Positions 41,825 to 50,059 of a stretch of DNA of 64,000 nucleotides are shown here, piece by piece; the first letter of the stretch is position 1, and every line of letters starts with the position of its first letter. Where the stretch lies: the NCBI GenBank assembly GCA_964243295.1, contig CAXTEJ010000008.1:27295-91294 (forward strand), written 5' to 3'. This DNA comes from CAXTEJ01 sp964243295. GTDB lineage: Bacteria; Actinomycetota; Actinomycetes; Actinomycetales; Angustibacteraceae. The notes beneath the pieces were generated by a model. It saw only the letters and a program-made list of their open reading frames with translations, made no database searches and had not been told where the DNA came from. Made by a program: the position numbers and the translations under genes.

Positions 41825-42636
41825 CGCAGGAGCGTCCGAGCATCAGCCGCGCCGACACCGGCGACTTCGCCGGCATCCCGGTGACCCGGACGACGCTGTC
41901 GGAGGCGTGCGAGGAGGTGCTGAGCACCGCCAAGGGGCACGCCAACCCGACGACCTTCCGGCTGGTCAACTCCTACACCTTCGCGCTCGCCGACCAGATG
42001 CGGCCCTACCACCACCTGCTGCGCAACCACGGCGTCAACTTCCCGGACGGCCGACCGCTCGTGCAGTCGCTCAACGCCCTGGTGCCCGGTGCCCACCACT
42101 TCGAGCAGGTGCGCGGGCCGTCCCTGTTCGTCGAGTGCCTCGACCGTGGTCGCGACCACGGCGTCCGGCACTACTTCCTCGGCGGCACCGAGCAGCTGCT
42201 CGAGGCGCTGGTGAGCGAGTGCCACCGGGTCTTCCCCGGCATCGAGATCTGCGGCAGCTACTCCCCGGCCTTCCGCGAGCTGACCGCGGACGAGCTGGCC
42301 GAGCAGGACGCCGCGGTGCTGGCGACGCAGCCCGACATCGTCTGGGTGGGGCTGGGCACGCCGAAGCAGGACTTCGAGGCCCAGCGACTGACCGACACCC
42401 ACGGCATCACGACAGCCGGTGTGGGCGCGGCGTTCGCCTTCCTGGCCGGCGCCCAGCCGGAGGCGCCGCAGTGGTTGCGCGACCACTCGATGGAGTGGTG
42501 CTTCCGGCTCTGGAGCGAGCCGCGTCGGCTGTGGCGCCGCTACCTGTTCGGCAACACCCGGTTCGTCTACCTGGTGGTGCGTTCGAAGTTCCGCCCCAAG
42601 CTGTTCCCCGCCTCGCCCCCGCGGTCCTGGGCTTGA
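41821..42636 (+). CDS. WecG/TagA/CpsF-family glycosyltransferase (GT26)
   Basis: This 271-residue protein matches GT26: FRLVNSYTFALADQM, VNFPDGRPLVQSL, RHYFLGGTEQLLEALVSEC, DIVWVGLGTPKQDFEAQR and the C-terminal EWCFRLWSEPRRLWRRYLFG. Members add N-acetyl-aminosugars or glucose to lipid-linked intermediates, often as the second sugar. It is the fourth of five plus-strand genes and overlaps fcl and the next gene by 4 bp each. Confidence 0.9.
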   Translation: MTQERPSISRADTGDFAGIPVTRTTLSEACEEVLSTAKGHANPTTFRLVNSYTFALADQMRPYHHLLRNHGVNFPDGRPLVQSLNALVPGAHHFEQVRGPSLFVECLDRGRDHGVRHYFLGGTEQLLEALVSECHRVFPGIEICGSYSPAFRELTADELAEQDAAVLATQPDIVWVGLGTPKQDFEAQRLTDTHGITTAGVGAAFAFLAGAQPEAPQWLRDHSMEWCFRLWSEPRRLWRRYLFGNTRFVYLVVRSKFRPKLFPASPPRSWA

Positions 42637-43769
42637 GGGTCGCCCTCGTCCACAGCTTCTACTCCTCGTCGCAGCCCAGCGGCGAGAACGCCGTGGTCGC
42701 CGACCAGCTCGCTGCCCTGCGTGACGCGGGGCACGACGTCGAGCTGGTGGCCCGACGCACCGACGACCTGCAGCGCACCCGCGGCTACGCGCTCCGCAGC
42801 GCCGTCACCGCCGCGACAGGCGTCGGCCCGGACGCCGGGCCCGCCCTCGCCGCCTTCGCCCCCGACGTCGTCCACGTGCACAACACGTTCCCCAACTGGG
42901 GGGCCCGCGGACTGCTGCCCTGGTCGTCGCGCACGGTGGTGACGGTGCACAACTTCCGGCCGGTCTGCGCCGCCGCGACGCTCTACCGCGACGGTGGCGC
43001 GTGCACCGCGTGCCTGCGGCGCCCGGTGCTGCCCGCGATCCAGCACGCGTGCTACCGCGGCTCAAGGCCGGCCTCGGTCCCCGTCGCCCTCGGCACCCGC
43101 CCCGGTGGCCCTGCCCGCCGCCTGCTGCGCGACGCCGCCGCCGTCCTGGTGCTCAACGAGCAGGCGCGGGAGGTCTACCGCGAGCAGCTGGGGCGCCCGG
43201 TCGAGCTGGTCCCCAACTTCGTCGACGACGCCCCCGACGAGCTGGCTGCGACGCGGCGCGGCTGGGTCTACGTCGGGCGGTTCACGCAGGAGAAGGGCGT
43301 CGTGCCGCTCATCGAGCACTGGCCTGCCGGCGAGCAGCTGGACGTCGTCGGCTCGGGCCCCGACGACCACGTGGTGCGCGAGGCCGCGAGCCGTCGCCCC
43401 GGTGTCACGGTGCACGAGCCGCTGCCCCGCGCCGAGCTGGTGGCCGGTCTCGGCCGCTACGAGGGACTCGTGCTACCGAGCGTGTGGGCCGAGGGGCTGC
43501 CGACCGTGGTGCTGGAGGCCATGGCTGCCGGCACGCCGTCGGTCGTGTCGACCGCCGTCGCCGCCAGCGGCCCGCTGCAGGAGGCCGGTGCCGCGGTCAC
43601 GTACGACCCGGCCGCGGGGACGGTGGCCCTGCGGGAGGCGCTGACCCGGGTGCGTAGCGGAGGCACGGGTCTGTCGGAGCGTGCGCGGTCGGTGCACCGG
43701 TCGACGTACTCGCGGGCAGCGTGGCTGCGCGCCGTCGAACGCGTCTACGCCGGGGTCTCGCCCGGCTGA
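42633..43769 (+). CDS. GT4-family glycosyltransferase with TTG start
   Basis: This 378-residue GT-B protein has VALVHSFYSSSQPSGENAVV, DVVHVHNTFPNWGARGLL, and the donor site GWVYVGRFTQEKGVVPLIEHW with LPSVWAEGLPTVVLEAMAAG. The best start is a TTG at 42633 that overlaps the preceding stop (TTGA) and begins exactly at the conserved first strand. Its 3' end overlaps the convergent XRE regulator gene by 25 bp. Confidence 0.86.
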   Translation: MRVALVHSFYSSSQPSGENAVVADQLAALRDAGHDVELVARRTDDLQRTRGYALRSAVTAATGVGPDAGPALAAFAPDVVHVHNTFPNWGARGLLPWSSRTVVTVHNFRPVCAAATLYRDGGACTACLRRPVLPAIQHACYRGSRPASVPVALGTRPGGPARRLLRDAAAVLVLNEQAREVYREQLGRPVELVPNFVDDAPDELAATRRGWVYVGRFTQEKGVVPLIEHWPAGEQLDVVGSGPDDHVVREAASRRPGVTVHEPLPRAELVAGLGRYEGLVLPSVWAEGLPTVVLEAMAAGTPSVVSTAVAASGPLQEAGAAVTYDPAAGTVALREALTRVRSGGTGLSERARSVHRSTYSRAAWLRAVERVYAGVSPG

Positions 43770-44170
43770 GAGCCCTCGTCAGCTGACTCGCCCTCCGGCT
43801 GCGCCAGCCGGGCGTTCTCGGCGCGGAAGGAGGCGTAGATGTCGAGCAGCGCACGCTTCTGGCGCTCGGTGAGCACCGGCTCGGCGAGGATAGCCGCCTG
43901 CAGCGCCAGCTGGTCGGGGTCACGCTCGTCGAGGACGCCGGCACGCTCGTAGAGGGAGTCGGCGGAGACCCGAAGGCCCTTGGCGAGCCCCTGCAGCAGC
44001 TCGGCGCTGGGCCCCCGCAGGCCGCGCTCGAGCTGCCCGAGGTAGGCGTTGCCCGCGTCGGCGGCCCGGCCGACCTCGACCGAGTCGGCGAGCTGGCGCA
44101 ACGACAGCCGGGCCTGCTCGCGTCGCTCGCGCAGGTAGCTGCCGAGGTCACGCTGCGGAGAGTCGGCCAC
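43745..44170 (-). CDS. XRE-family helix-turn-helix regulator
   Basis: This 141-residue protein has an N-terminal Cro/CI helix-turn-helix (LGSYLRERREQARLSLRQLAD ... AYLGQLERGLRGPSAELLQGLAKGL) and a helical C-terminal part ending in an acidic tail. It resembles the conserved actinobacterial regulator Rv0474, which lies near DUF2516 in mycobacteria. The target genes are unknown. An AAGACT hexamer 6 bases before the GTG start suggests a leaderless message. The long acidic C-terminus overlaps the 3' end of the glycosyltransferase gene on the opposite strand. Confidence 0.85.
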   Translation of the reverse strand: MADSPQRDLGSYLRERREQARLSLRQLADSVEVGRAADAGNAYLGQLERGLRGPSAELLQGLAKGLRVSADSLYERAGVLDERDPDQLALQAAILAEPVLTERQKRALLDIYASFRAENARLAQPEGESADEGSQPGETPA

Positions 44171-44319
44171 ACCAGCAGTCTTCGCGCCTGCCGCACCGGC
44201 AGCAACCTGGGCGTGGCGAACCGAGCGGGGCCTGTCAGCGACCAGCCTGCAGTCGCAGCCCGGCGAGGAGCAGGTTCAGGCCGATTCGCGCGAGGTCGAT
44301 GAGCCGTTCTGAGCGCGCG

Positions 44320-44895
44320 TCAGGAGGCGGGTGCGTCCTCGGGGATCGCGTCCTCGACGTGGGCCTCGCCGGACTTGTAACGCCGAGCCACCTCGGCGGT
44401 GAGCACGTCGACGACCTGCTGCACCCGGTGGCGGCTCTCGCTGACGTCGCGCTCGAGCTCGTGCAGCCGCACGACCACGCTGTCGAGGTGCGCGGCGTCC
44501 TGGTCGCCCGTGGTCTCCAGCGACGCGACGGCCTGCTCGGCGGCGCGACGGTGCTCACCCACGCGGGTGGGGTCGAGGTGCAGGTGCCGGCCCAGCCCGT
44601 GGTCGGAGCGCGGGCCGCTGTCGGCGAGCACGGCGGCGAGGTCCTTGACCAGCTCGGCGTCGGTGCGCGACCCGGCGGGGCGGCCGCTGGCCAGCTGGTT
44701 CTGCTGCTCACGCACCAGGTCGATGCGCCCCTGCAGCAGCCGGCGGGCGTAGCTGAGGTCCACCTCCTCCTGCTCGGCGAGCAGGCGGCGCGCACGCAGC
44801 TCGTCGCCGTCGACGTCGGCCAGGTCGTCGGTGAAGCCTGGCGCGAGGACGCGGTCGATCGGACGGCGCCCGTCCTTTCGCGGCTGGGTGGTCAT
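44320..44895 (-). CDS. rsiG: RsiG-like c-di-GMP-binding anti-sigma factor
   Basis: This 191-residue, mostly helical, coiled-coil protein carries two exact copies of the c-di-GMP signature E(X)3S(X)2R(X)3Q(X)3D known from Streptomyces RsiG: Glu44-Ser48-Arg51-Gln55-Asp59 (in EEVDLSYARRLLQGRID) and Glu148-Ser152-Arg155-Gln159-Asp163 (in ERDVSESRHRVQQVVD). In Streptomyces the two helices bind a c-di-GMP dimer and hold the sigma factor WhiG inactive. The ATG overlaps the stop of the BKACE gene by 4 bp, so the two are co-translated. No sigma gene is in the window; a WhiG/FliA homologue elsewhere is predicted. Confidence 0.85.
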   Translation of the reverse strand: MTTQPRKDGRRPIDRVLAPGFTDDLADVDGDELRARRLLAEQEEVDLSYARRLLQGRIDLVREQQNQLASGRPAGSRTDAELVKDLAAVLADSGPRSDHGLGRHLHLDPTRVGEHRRAAEQAVASLETTGDQDAAHLDSVVVRLHELERDVSESRHRVQQVVDVLTAEVARRYKSGEAHVEDAIPEDAPAS

Positions 44896-45782
44896 GCACG
44901 GGCCTCTCGGTCGGCGGCTGACTCGGCGGCTGGGCGGCGTCGCGCTCGAGCACGGCGGTCCCTGACTGCGAGCAGGGTACGCGCTTCCTCGCAGTCCAGC
45001 GGTGGACGCTGCAGCAGCGTCGCCAACCGCGCCGCACGCTCGACGAGCTCGACGTTGTGGGTGACCGGCACCCCGCGGGCGTAGACCAGGTTGTCCTCCA
45101 TACCGACCCGCAGGTGACCGCCCAGGGCGAGAGCCGTCGCCATCACCGGCAGGTGGGTGCGCCCGATGCCGGTGGCCGACCACGACGTCACCTCCGGCGG
45201 CAGCATCGCCACGGCGGCGACGACGGCCTGCGGCGTGCCCGGCATCGCCCCCGGGACGCCGGTCACCAGGTCGACGTGCACCTTGCCGCCGTAGGGCAGG
45301 CCGTGGGCGTCGATCAGCCGGCGCAGCGCCGCGACGTGGCCGAGCTCGAACACCTCGAACTCGGGCACGACCTCGTTCTCCTGGGCCTGCACGTACAACC
45401 GGCTCATGAAGCCGTGGGGGTTGAGGAAGACGTCGTCGCCGAAGTTGGTCGTGCCGCAGGTGAGCGAGCACGAGTCCGGCTCGGCGTCCAGCACGGTCAG
45501 CCGGTCGTCCAGCGCGTCGTGCACGCTGCCGCCGGTCGACAGCTGCACCACGAGGTCGGTCTGCTCGCGCAGCGCCTCCACGCTCGCCCGCAGCAGCCCC
45601 CGGTCGAGCGTCGGCGCGTGGTCGGCGTCGCGCACGTGGACGTGGACGAGGCCCGCTCCGGCGACCTGGCAGGCGCGGGCGGTCTCGACCAGCTCGTCGA
45701 GGGTCGTGGGTAGCTGGGGGCAGTCGGCCTTGGCCGTCTCGGCCCCCGTCGGTGCCACCGTGATCAGCGTGCGGGCGAGCAT
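44892..45782 (-). CDS. BKACE-family beta-keto acid cleavage enzyme (DUF849)
   Basis: This 296-residue TIM-barrel protein matches the BKACE family typified by 3-keto-5-aminohexanoate cleavage enzyme: TLITVAPTGAETAKADCPQL, the zinc-site HVHVRD, QLSTGG, SLTCGTTNFGDDVFLNPHGF and a late VARGVPVTHNVELVERA. Members cleave a beta-keto acid with acetyl-CoA to acetoacetate and a CoA ester; the substrate here is unknown. A CAAGAT hexamer 6 bases before the ATG suggests a leaderless message. It is coupled to the rsiG-like gene. Confidence 0.88.
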   Translation of the reverse strand: MLARTLITVAPTGAETAKADCPQLPTTLDELVETARACQVAGAGLVHVHVRDADHAPTLDRGLLRASVEALREQTDLVVQLSTGGSVHDALDDRLTVLDAEPDSCSLTCGTTNFGDDVFLNPHGFMSRLYVQAQENEVVPEFEVFELGHVAALRRLIDAHGLPYGGKVHVDLVTGVPGAMPGTPQAVVAAVAMLPPEVTSWSATGIGRTHLPVMATALALGGHLRVGMEDNLVYARGVPVTHNVELVERAARLATLLQRPPLDCEEARTLLAVRDRRARARRRPAAESAADREARA

Positions 45783-45826
45783 GCGCGCATCTTGTCAGCC
45801 GTGCGACGTGCCGACGCTGGTCGCGG

Positions 45827-47326
45827 CTAGTACGCCCCGCCGCCGTGCAGGACGGCGGCAGCGGTGCGCCACAAGATCATGAGGTCCTGGGTGAGCGACC
45901 AGTTCTCGACGTAGTACAGGTCGAGCCGGACGCTGTCCTCCCACGACAGGTCGCTGCGGCCGCTGACCTGCCACAGGCCCGTCATGCCCGGCTTGACCAG
46001 CAGCCGGCGGTGGACGTCGTCGCCGTACTGCGCGACCTCGGTGGCCAGCGGCGGGCGAGGACCGACCAGGCTCATGTCGCCCCGCAGGACGTCGATCAGC
46101 TGGGGCAGCTCGTCGATGCTGTAGCGGCGCAGCACCCGCCCCACCGGGGTGATGCGGGGGTCGGCGCGGATCTTGAACAGGATCTCGTTGCCCTCGCTGC
46201 GCTCGGCGAGATCGGGGACGAGCCTGTCGGCGCCGGCCACCATCGACCGGAACTTGGTCATCTGGAAGGGCTTGCCACCCTTGCCGATGCGGGTCTGCCG
46301 GTAGAAGACCGGGCCCTTGCTGCCGCTGCGGATCAGCACCGCGACGACGGCGAAGACCGGAGTGAGAGCCAGCAGGCCGAGCAGGGCGGCGAGCCGCTCG
46401 AAGACGTCCTTGACCAGGCGCAGCGGGCCCTCGTACTGCGGGGCCTCCACGTGCAGCAGCGGCAGTCCGGCGACGGGGCGGCTGTGGATGCGCGGGCCGG
46501 CGATGTCGATGAGCGAGGGCGCGACGATCATCTCGACACCGCTGCCCTCCAGCGCCCACGCCAGCCGTCGCAGGGACGTCGGCCCGAACGCGGGTGCGGC
46601 CGTGACGATGACGGCCTCGGCGCCGACCCGGGCCACCGACTCGGCGACGTCGTGCAGGCCGCCGACCACCGGCACCGTGCCGAAGCTGTCCTCGAGGTCG
46701 CCCGTGCCGGGCGGCACGCACACGCCGACGACGTGGTAGCCCGCGAACGTCGAGCGGTCGAGCTCCTTGACCAGGCTGCGGACGTGGTCGGCGCCGCCGA
46801 CCGCGACGACCTTGGCGCTCCACCCGCCGCCGCGGCGCACGGCGTGCAGCCACTGCCGCCACATCCACCGCGAGAGCAGCAGGCCCAGCATGCCGAGCGG
46901 GAAGGCGACGGCGACGTAGCCGCGGGCGAGCTCGAGCTTGCCGACGTACGACGCGATCGCCACGACGCCGAACAGCTGGAAGCTGGCGGCCATCACCCGC
47001 TTGTACTCCTCGGGCCCGAGCCCGACGACGCGGTGGTCGCGGGAGCGGTTCAGCGACAGCGCGAGCATCCAGGCGATGCCGAGGCCCGCCGACAGGTAGA
47101 CGTAGGACTGGCCGGACGCCACGGCCCCGTCAAGGGGCTGCAGCAGCGAGTCCGACTGCCAGCCGAAGCGCCACAGGAAGGCGCCGATCAGCGCCCAGGC
47201 GACGACCAGCAGGTCGGTGAGCAGCAGCCGGTCGGCGTAGCGGCGGGTCCAGCGGGCACCCTCCTCGGCGGCGAGGGCGGGCTCGCGCTCGTCGTCCGGG
47301 GTCATCACCGTCTGCGCCGAGCTCAT
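45827..47326 (-). CDS. Undecaprenyl-phosphate sugar-1-phosphate transferase (polysaccharide priming enzyme)
   Basis: This 499-residue polyprenyl glycosylphosphotransferase starts repeat-unit synthesis by putting the first sugar phosphate on the lipid carrier. It has several N-terminal membrane helices, a CoA-binding-like domain (KVVAVGGADHVRSLVKEL), another helix, and the C-terminal catalytic domain: VFYRQTRIGKGGKPFQMTKF, LPQLIDVLRGDMSLVGPRPP and KPGMTGLWQVSGRSDLS. It is the sixth-type element needed for a complete Wzx/Wzy locus, but three unrelated genes (XRE, rsiG-like, BKACE) separate it from the glycosyltransferases. Confidence 0.93.
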   Translation of the reverse strand: MSSAQTVMTPDDEREPALAAEEGARWTRRYADRLLLTDLLVVAWALIGAFLWRFGWQSDSLLQPLDGAVASGQSYVYLSAGLGIAWMLALSLNRSRDHRVVGLGPEEYKRVMAASFQLFGVVAIASYVGKLELARGYVAVAFPLGMLGLLLSRWMWRQWLHAVRRGGGWSAKVVAVGGADHVRSLVKELDRSTFAGYHVVGVCVPPGTGDLEDSFGTVPVVGGLHDVAESVARVGAEAVIVTAAPAFGPTSLRRLAWALEGSGVEMIVAPSLIDIAGPRIHSRPVAGLPLLHVEAPQYEGPLRLVKDVFERLAALLGLLALTPVFAVVAVLIRSGSKGPVFYRQTRIGKGGKPFQMTKFRSMVAGADRLVPDLAERSEGNEILFKIRADPRITPVGRVLRRYSIDELPQLIDVLRGDMSLVGPRPPLATEVAQYGDDVHRRLLVKPGMTGLWQVSGRSDLSWEDSVRLDLYYVENWSLTQDLMILWRTAAAVLHGGGAY

Positions 47327-47384
47327 GCCAGCCCCCTCGTGTGGTCCCGAAACCCTAGCGGCTGCGTCGGCGTCGGCCGCGGCG

Positions 47385-48440
47385 TCAACCGCTGACGACG
47401 ACCTCCTGGGCCGCGCTGACGCCGTCGACGACCAGCTCGGCGTCGACCGGCAGCGAGCGCTTGACCATCGCCAGGCCGATCGGGCCGAGCTCGTGGTGGC
47501 GGGCGACCGAGGTCAGGTGACCCACCCGGCGGCCGTCGAGCGTGACGTCGCTGCCGCGGGCCGGCAGCAGGTGCCCCGAGCCGTCGAGGTGCAGCGCCAC
47601 CAGGCGGCGCGGCGGCCGGCCCAGGTTGTGCACGCGGGCCACCGTCTCCTGGCCGCGGTAGCAGCCCTTGCGCAGGTGGACGGCGGTGCGCAGCCAGTCG
47701 ACCTCGTGCGGGATGGTGCGGTGGTCGGTCTCGAAACCCAGCCGCGGACGCCAGGCCTCGACGCGCAGCGCCTCGGCAGCCCAGGTGCCGGCCAGCGGGC
47801 GGTCACCCACGGCCGCGTCCAGCTGCTCACGGGGGACGACGACCTCGCGCCAGGCGCGGGAGCGGCCGGGGTGCTCGGTGTCGGGCACCACGGCGTACGA
47901 CACGCTGCCCGCCGCGACGGCCGGCCACGGGTCGACCCAGGTGGCGGGCTCACCCTCGAGGCCCTCAGCCGCCAGCGGCTCACCGAGCACGGCGACGTCG
48001 TCGGTGCGGTCGGTGGTCTCGACGCGCAGCATGAACTGCATGCTGCGCAGCCAGCGGGTGAGCTCGGCGCCGGTGCCCGGCTCGGCGGTGATCCAGGTGG
48101 TCACGCCGTCATCGACGAGGTGCAGCGCGTGCTCGACGTGTCCCTTGGGCGAGAGCACGAGGGACTCGGTGGAGGTGCGCGGCGCGAGGTCGGCGAGCCG
48201 CTGGGTGGTGATCGAGTGCAGCCACGTCAGGCGGTCGGGGCCCGTGACCGTCACCACCGAGCGGTGGGACAGATCGGTGACGGCCAGACCCTCGGCGAGC
48301 AGCCGCTGCTCGCGGACGGGGTCGCCGTAGTGCCACGCGACACCGGCGTCGACGCCCTCGCCGGCCACGGCGCCGGACCGCCGCAGCAGCGGGCTGGCAG
48401 CAGGGCTCGACGTGGGGGCGGTGGGCAGGGCGGTGGTCAC
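47385..48440 (-). CDS. ygfZ: YgfZ/GcvT-like folate-binding protein
   Basis: This 351-residue protein matches YgfZ, a folate-dependent protein that supports iron-sulfur cluster assembly or repair. The family signature K-G-C-Y-x-G-Q-E is present in HLRKGCYRGQETVARVHNLG. The N-terminal part has LSHRSVVTVTGPDRLTWLHS, typical of the aminomethyltransferase fold. The start is a GTG. It stands alone between the priming enzyme and a secreted protein gene. Confidence 0.9.
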   Translation of the reverse strand: MTTALPTAPTSSPAASPLLRRSGAVAGEGVDAGVAWHYGDPVREQRLLAEGLAVTDLSHRSVVTVTGPDRLTWLHSITTQRLADLAPRTSTESLVLSPKGHVEHALHLVDDGVTTWITAEPGTGAELTRWLRSMQFMLRVETTDRTDDVAVLGEPLAAEGLEGEPATWVDPWPAVAAGSVSYAVVPDTEHPGRSRAWREVVVPREQLDAAVGDRPLAGTWAAEALRVEAWRPRLGFETDHRTIPHEVDWLRTAVHLRKGCYRGQETVARVHNLGRPPRRLVALHLDGSGHLLPARGSDVTLDGRRVGHLTSVARHHELGPIGLAMVKRSLPVDAELVVDGVSAAQEVVVSG

Positions 48441-48468
48441 GCTCGGTGCAGCGCCAACACGGCGCCGG

Positions 48469-49050
48469 TCATTCCGCCGCGACGGGGCGGGCCGACGGAC
48501 CGTGCACGGTGACCTTCACCGGGGCGCCGGTGCGGCGGCGCTGGGTGGCGATCGACACGGCACCGGCCGCGACGGCGAGCATGCCGGCTGCGGCCCACGC
48601 CTCGAGCACGAGCGGACGGCTGTCGCTGACCAGGGGGCCGACGGCGGAGCGCGGGGGAGCGCTGGTCAGCGAGGAACGCTCGATGGCGACCCCGCCGGTC
48701 ACGTTGAGCCACGCACCCTGCGGGTCGCGACCGGAGGCGACGAGGCGGGAGTTGCCGGCTGCGGTGTCGCGGGCCTGCAGGGAGACGCAGAAGCGCCCGT
48801 CGGTCCGGCTGACGGCGCTCGCGGCGGCGGTGCCGCCCACGCTCACGCTGACGGGGGTGCCCGCGGCGAAGCCGGCGCCGCAGAAGCGCGTCCTGCCACC
48901 GGGCTGCAGCGTGGTCGGGAGGACGGTGCCGACGGCGGTCTTGGCGGGCGCGCCCACAGCACTGCTGCTGGCGAGCTGCGCGGCCGTGGTGAGTCCCGCG
49001 ACGGCAAGGACGGCGATCAGGCCACCGGTCAGACGACGAACCATGGACAT
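48469..49050 (-). CDS. Secreted/cell-surface protein of unknown function
   Basis: This 193-residue protein has a signal peptide (RRLTGGLIAVLAVAGLTTAAQLASS), a middle part with two cysteines and Gly/Ser-rich strands (LQPGGRTRFCGAGFAAGTPVSV, TDGRFCVSLQARD) that could form a small Ig-like domain, and a C-terminal hydrophobic helix (LEAWAAAGMLAVAAGAVSIA) followed by basic residues, as in surface proteins anchored in the membrane. I do not recognise the family. The start could be the ATG at 49050 or the one at 49044. Confidence 0.68.
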   Translation of the reverse strand: MSMVRRLTGGLIAVLAVAGLTTAAQLASSSAVGAPAKTAVGTVLPTTLQPGGRTRFCGAGFAAGTPVSVSVGGTAAASAVSRTDGRFCVSLQARDTAAGNSRLVASGRDPQGAWLNVTGGVAIERSSLTSAPPRSAVGPLVSDSRPLVLEAWAAAGMLAVAAGAVSIATQRRRTGAPVKVTVHGPSARPVAAE

Positions 49051-49330
49051 CCCCCTGCGAAGGCTTTCGCTCGATGTTCCCCTTGAGCACCGGCGCCATC
49101 GCCACGAGCCGGGAGGCGCCGGGTCATGTCGACCCGCTACGCCGCAGGGCGAGGGTAACAGCCACGTCGGTCAACAGGTAGTGGCATATCGGACACGTTG
49201 CGTGAAGTACGGACGGGTATGTCCCGTTTCCGTGCTGGGCGAAAGCTCGCGACGTCCCCTGCTCGCCCGGCCGCAGTGGCGCACCTCACATGGCGAGGCA
49301 TGGGGTCGACGCTTGGGCTCGCCGGGAGCC
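49051..49330. other. 280-bp intergenic region
   Basis: This gap lies upstream of the secreted protein gene and downstream of the nitrobindin gene, both on the minus strand. On the minus strand TTGACC (49172-49167) could be a -35 element, but no good -10 follows at the right distance. I see no gene or clear hairpin. Confidence 0.4.
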
Positions 49331-49822
49331 TCAGCCCACCCGCTTGAGCTGCGCGGACGCGTGCGACTGCAGCGGCTGACCCACGGCGGCCATGTCCATG
49401 ACCCACATCAGGTCGCCCTCGACGAGCCCGTACATGCGCGTCGCCGCGGTGTACTCCTTGGCGGTGGCGGTGCGGGCCACCAGGTCGGTCTGCAGCGTGA
49501 CCCGCGGACCCTCGGCGGTGCCGACGTACATCTCGACGTACCCGACGGCGTGGGCCAGCAGCACCTCGAGGTCACCGCCGGCGCCGACCCGCCAGTACCC
49601 GCTCTCGCTTGCCATCGGCCGGGTCTTGGCGCCGTCGTCGTCGAGCAGCCAGGTCTGGCTGCGGTAGTGCAGGACGGCGCGCCCGTCGTGGCTGAACTCG
49701 AGCTCCTGGCCGAAGTTGGCCGAGTCGATCGTGGGGTAGCCGACGACACCGGCGCCCTCCCAGCGACCGAGCAGCCAGGCGACGGGCACGAGCTCGGGCG
49801 GGAGATCGGCGGACAGCTCCAC
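49331..49822 (-). CDS. Nitrobindin-like heme-binding beta-barrel protein (FABP family)
   Basis: This 163-residue protein matches the nitrobindin/THAP4-C beta-barrel family (DUF1794): the signature GRWEGAGVVGYPTI near the N-terminus, FGQELEFSHDGRAVLHYRS, and the C-terminal SHASAQLKRV, whose His is the expected heme ligand. Relatives bind ferric heme and react with nitric oxide or peroxynitrite. The start is a GTG at 49822, 5 bp after the stop of a 35-codon membrane peptide gene, so the two are likely co-expressed. Confidence 0.87.
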   Translation of the reverse strand: MELSADLPPELVPVAWLLGRWEGAGVVGYPTIDSANFGQELEFSHDGRAVLHYRSQTWLLDDDGAKTRPMASESGYWRVGAGGDLEVLLAHAVGYVEMYVGTAEGPRVTLQTDLVARTATAKEYTAATRMYGLVEGDLMWVMDMAAVGQPLQSHASAQLKRVG

Positions 49823-49827
49823 CGGGC

Positions 49828-49935
49828 TCAGCGCTGCCCGCGGAACAGGCGGTAGACGACGAACACGGAGAACCAGGTGATGATGACCGCCGTCGAGACC
49901 AGGAGCGCGTAGTACGCGAGTTCGAGCGTGCTCAT
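49828..49935 (-). CDS. 35-residue membrane peptide upstream of the nitrobindin gene
   Basis: A complete small frame runs from an ATG at 49935 to a TGA at 49830-49828. The predicted peptide starts MSTLELAYYALL, has one hydrophobic helix (VSTAVIITWFSVFVVY) and ends in a basic RLFRGQR, a clear single-pass membrane topology. It is 5 bp from the nitrobindin start. No function is known to me; it could be a membrane partner of the heme protein. Confidence 0.6.
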   Translation of the reverse strand: MSTLELAYYALLVSTAVIITWFSVFVVYRLFRGQR

Positions 49936-50059
49936 GGGGTCACCCTACCCGGGCTCACTGGCACGTTCCCGGCATCGTGTTTCACCCTGGGTGCGCGCTC
50001 GGTGACAGGATGTGGCGTCGGTGCGGCAGTCGGCCAGCGCCACCACGCACGGAGGCCCG

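Noticed and set aside
31114..43769. Prophage or integrative element carrying the polysaccharide genes
   Set aside because: No integrase, transposase, phage gene, tRNA or flanking direct repeat was seen, so only an insertion of unknown mechanism can be proposed.
44235..44319. A short leucine-rich frame downstream of the rsiG-like gene
   Set aside because: It is only the tail of a shadow frame antisense-shifted to rsiG, without a start or ribosome-binding site of its own.
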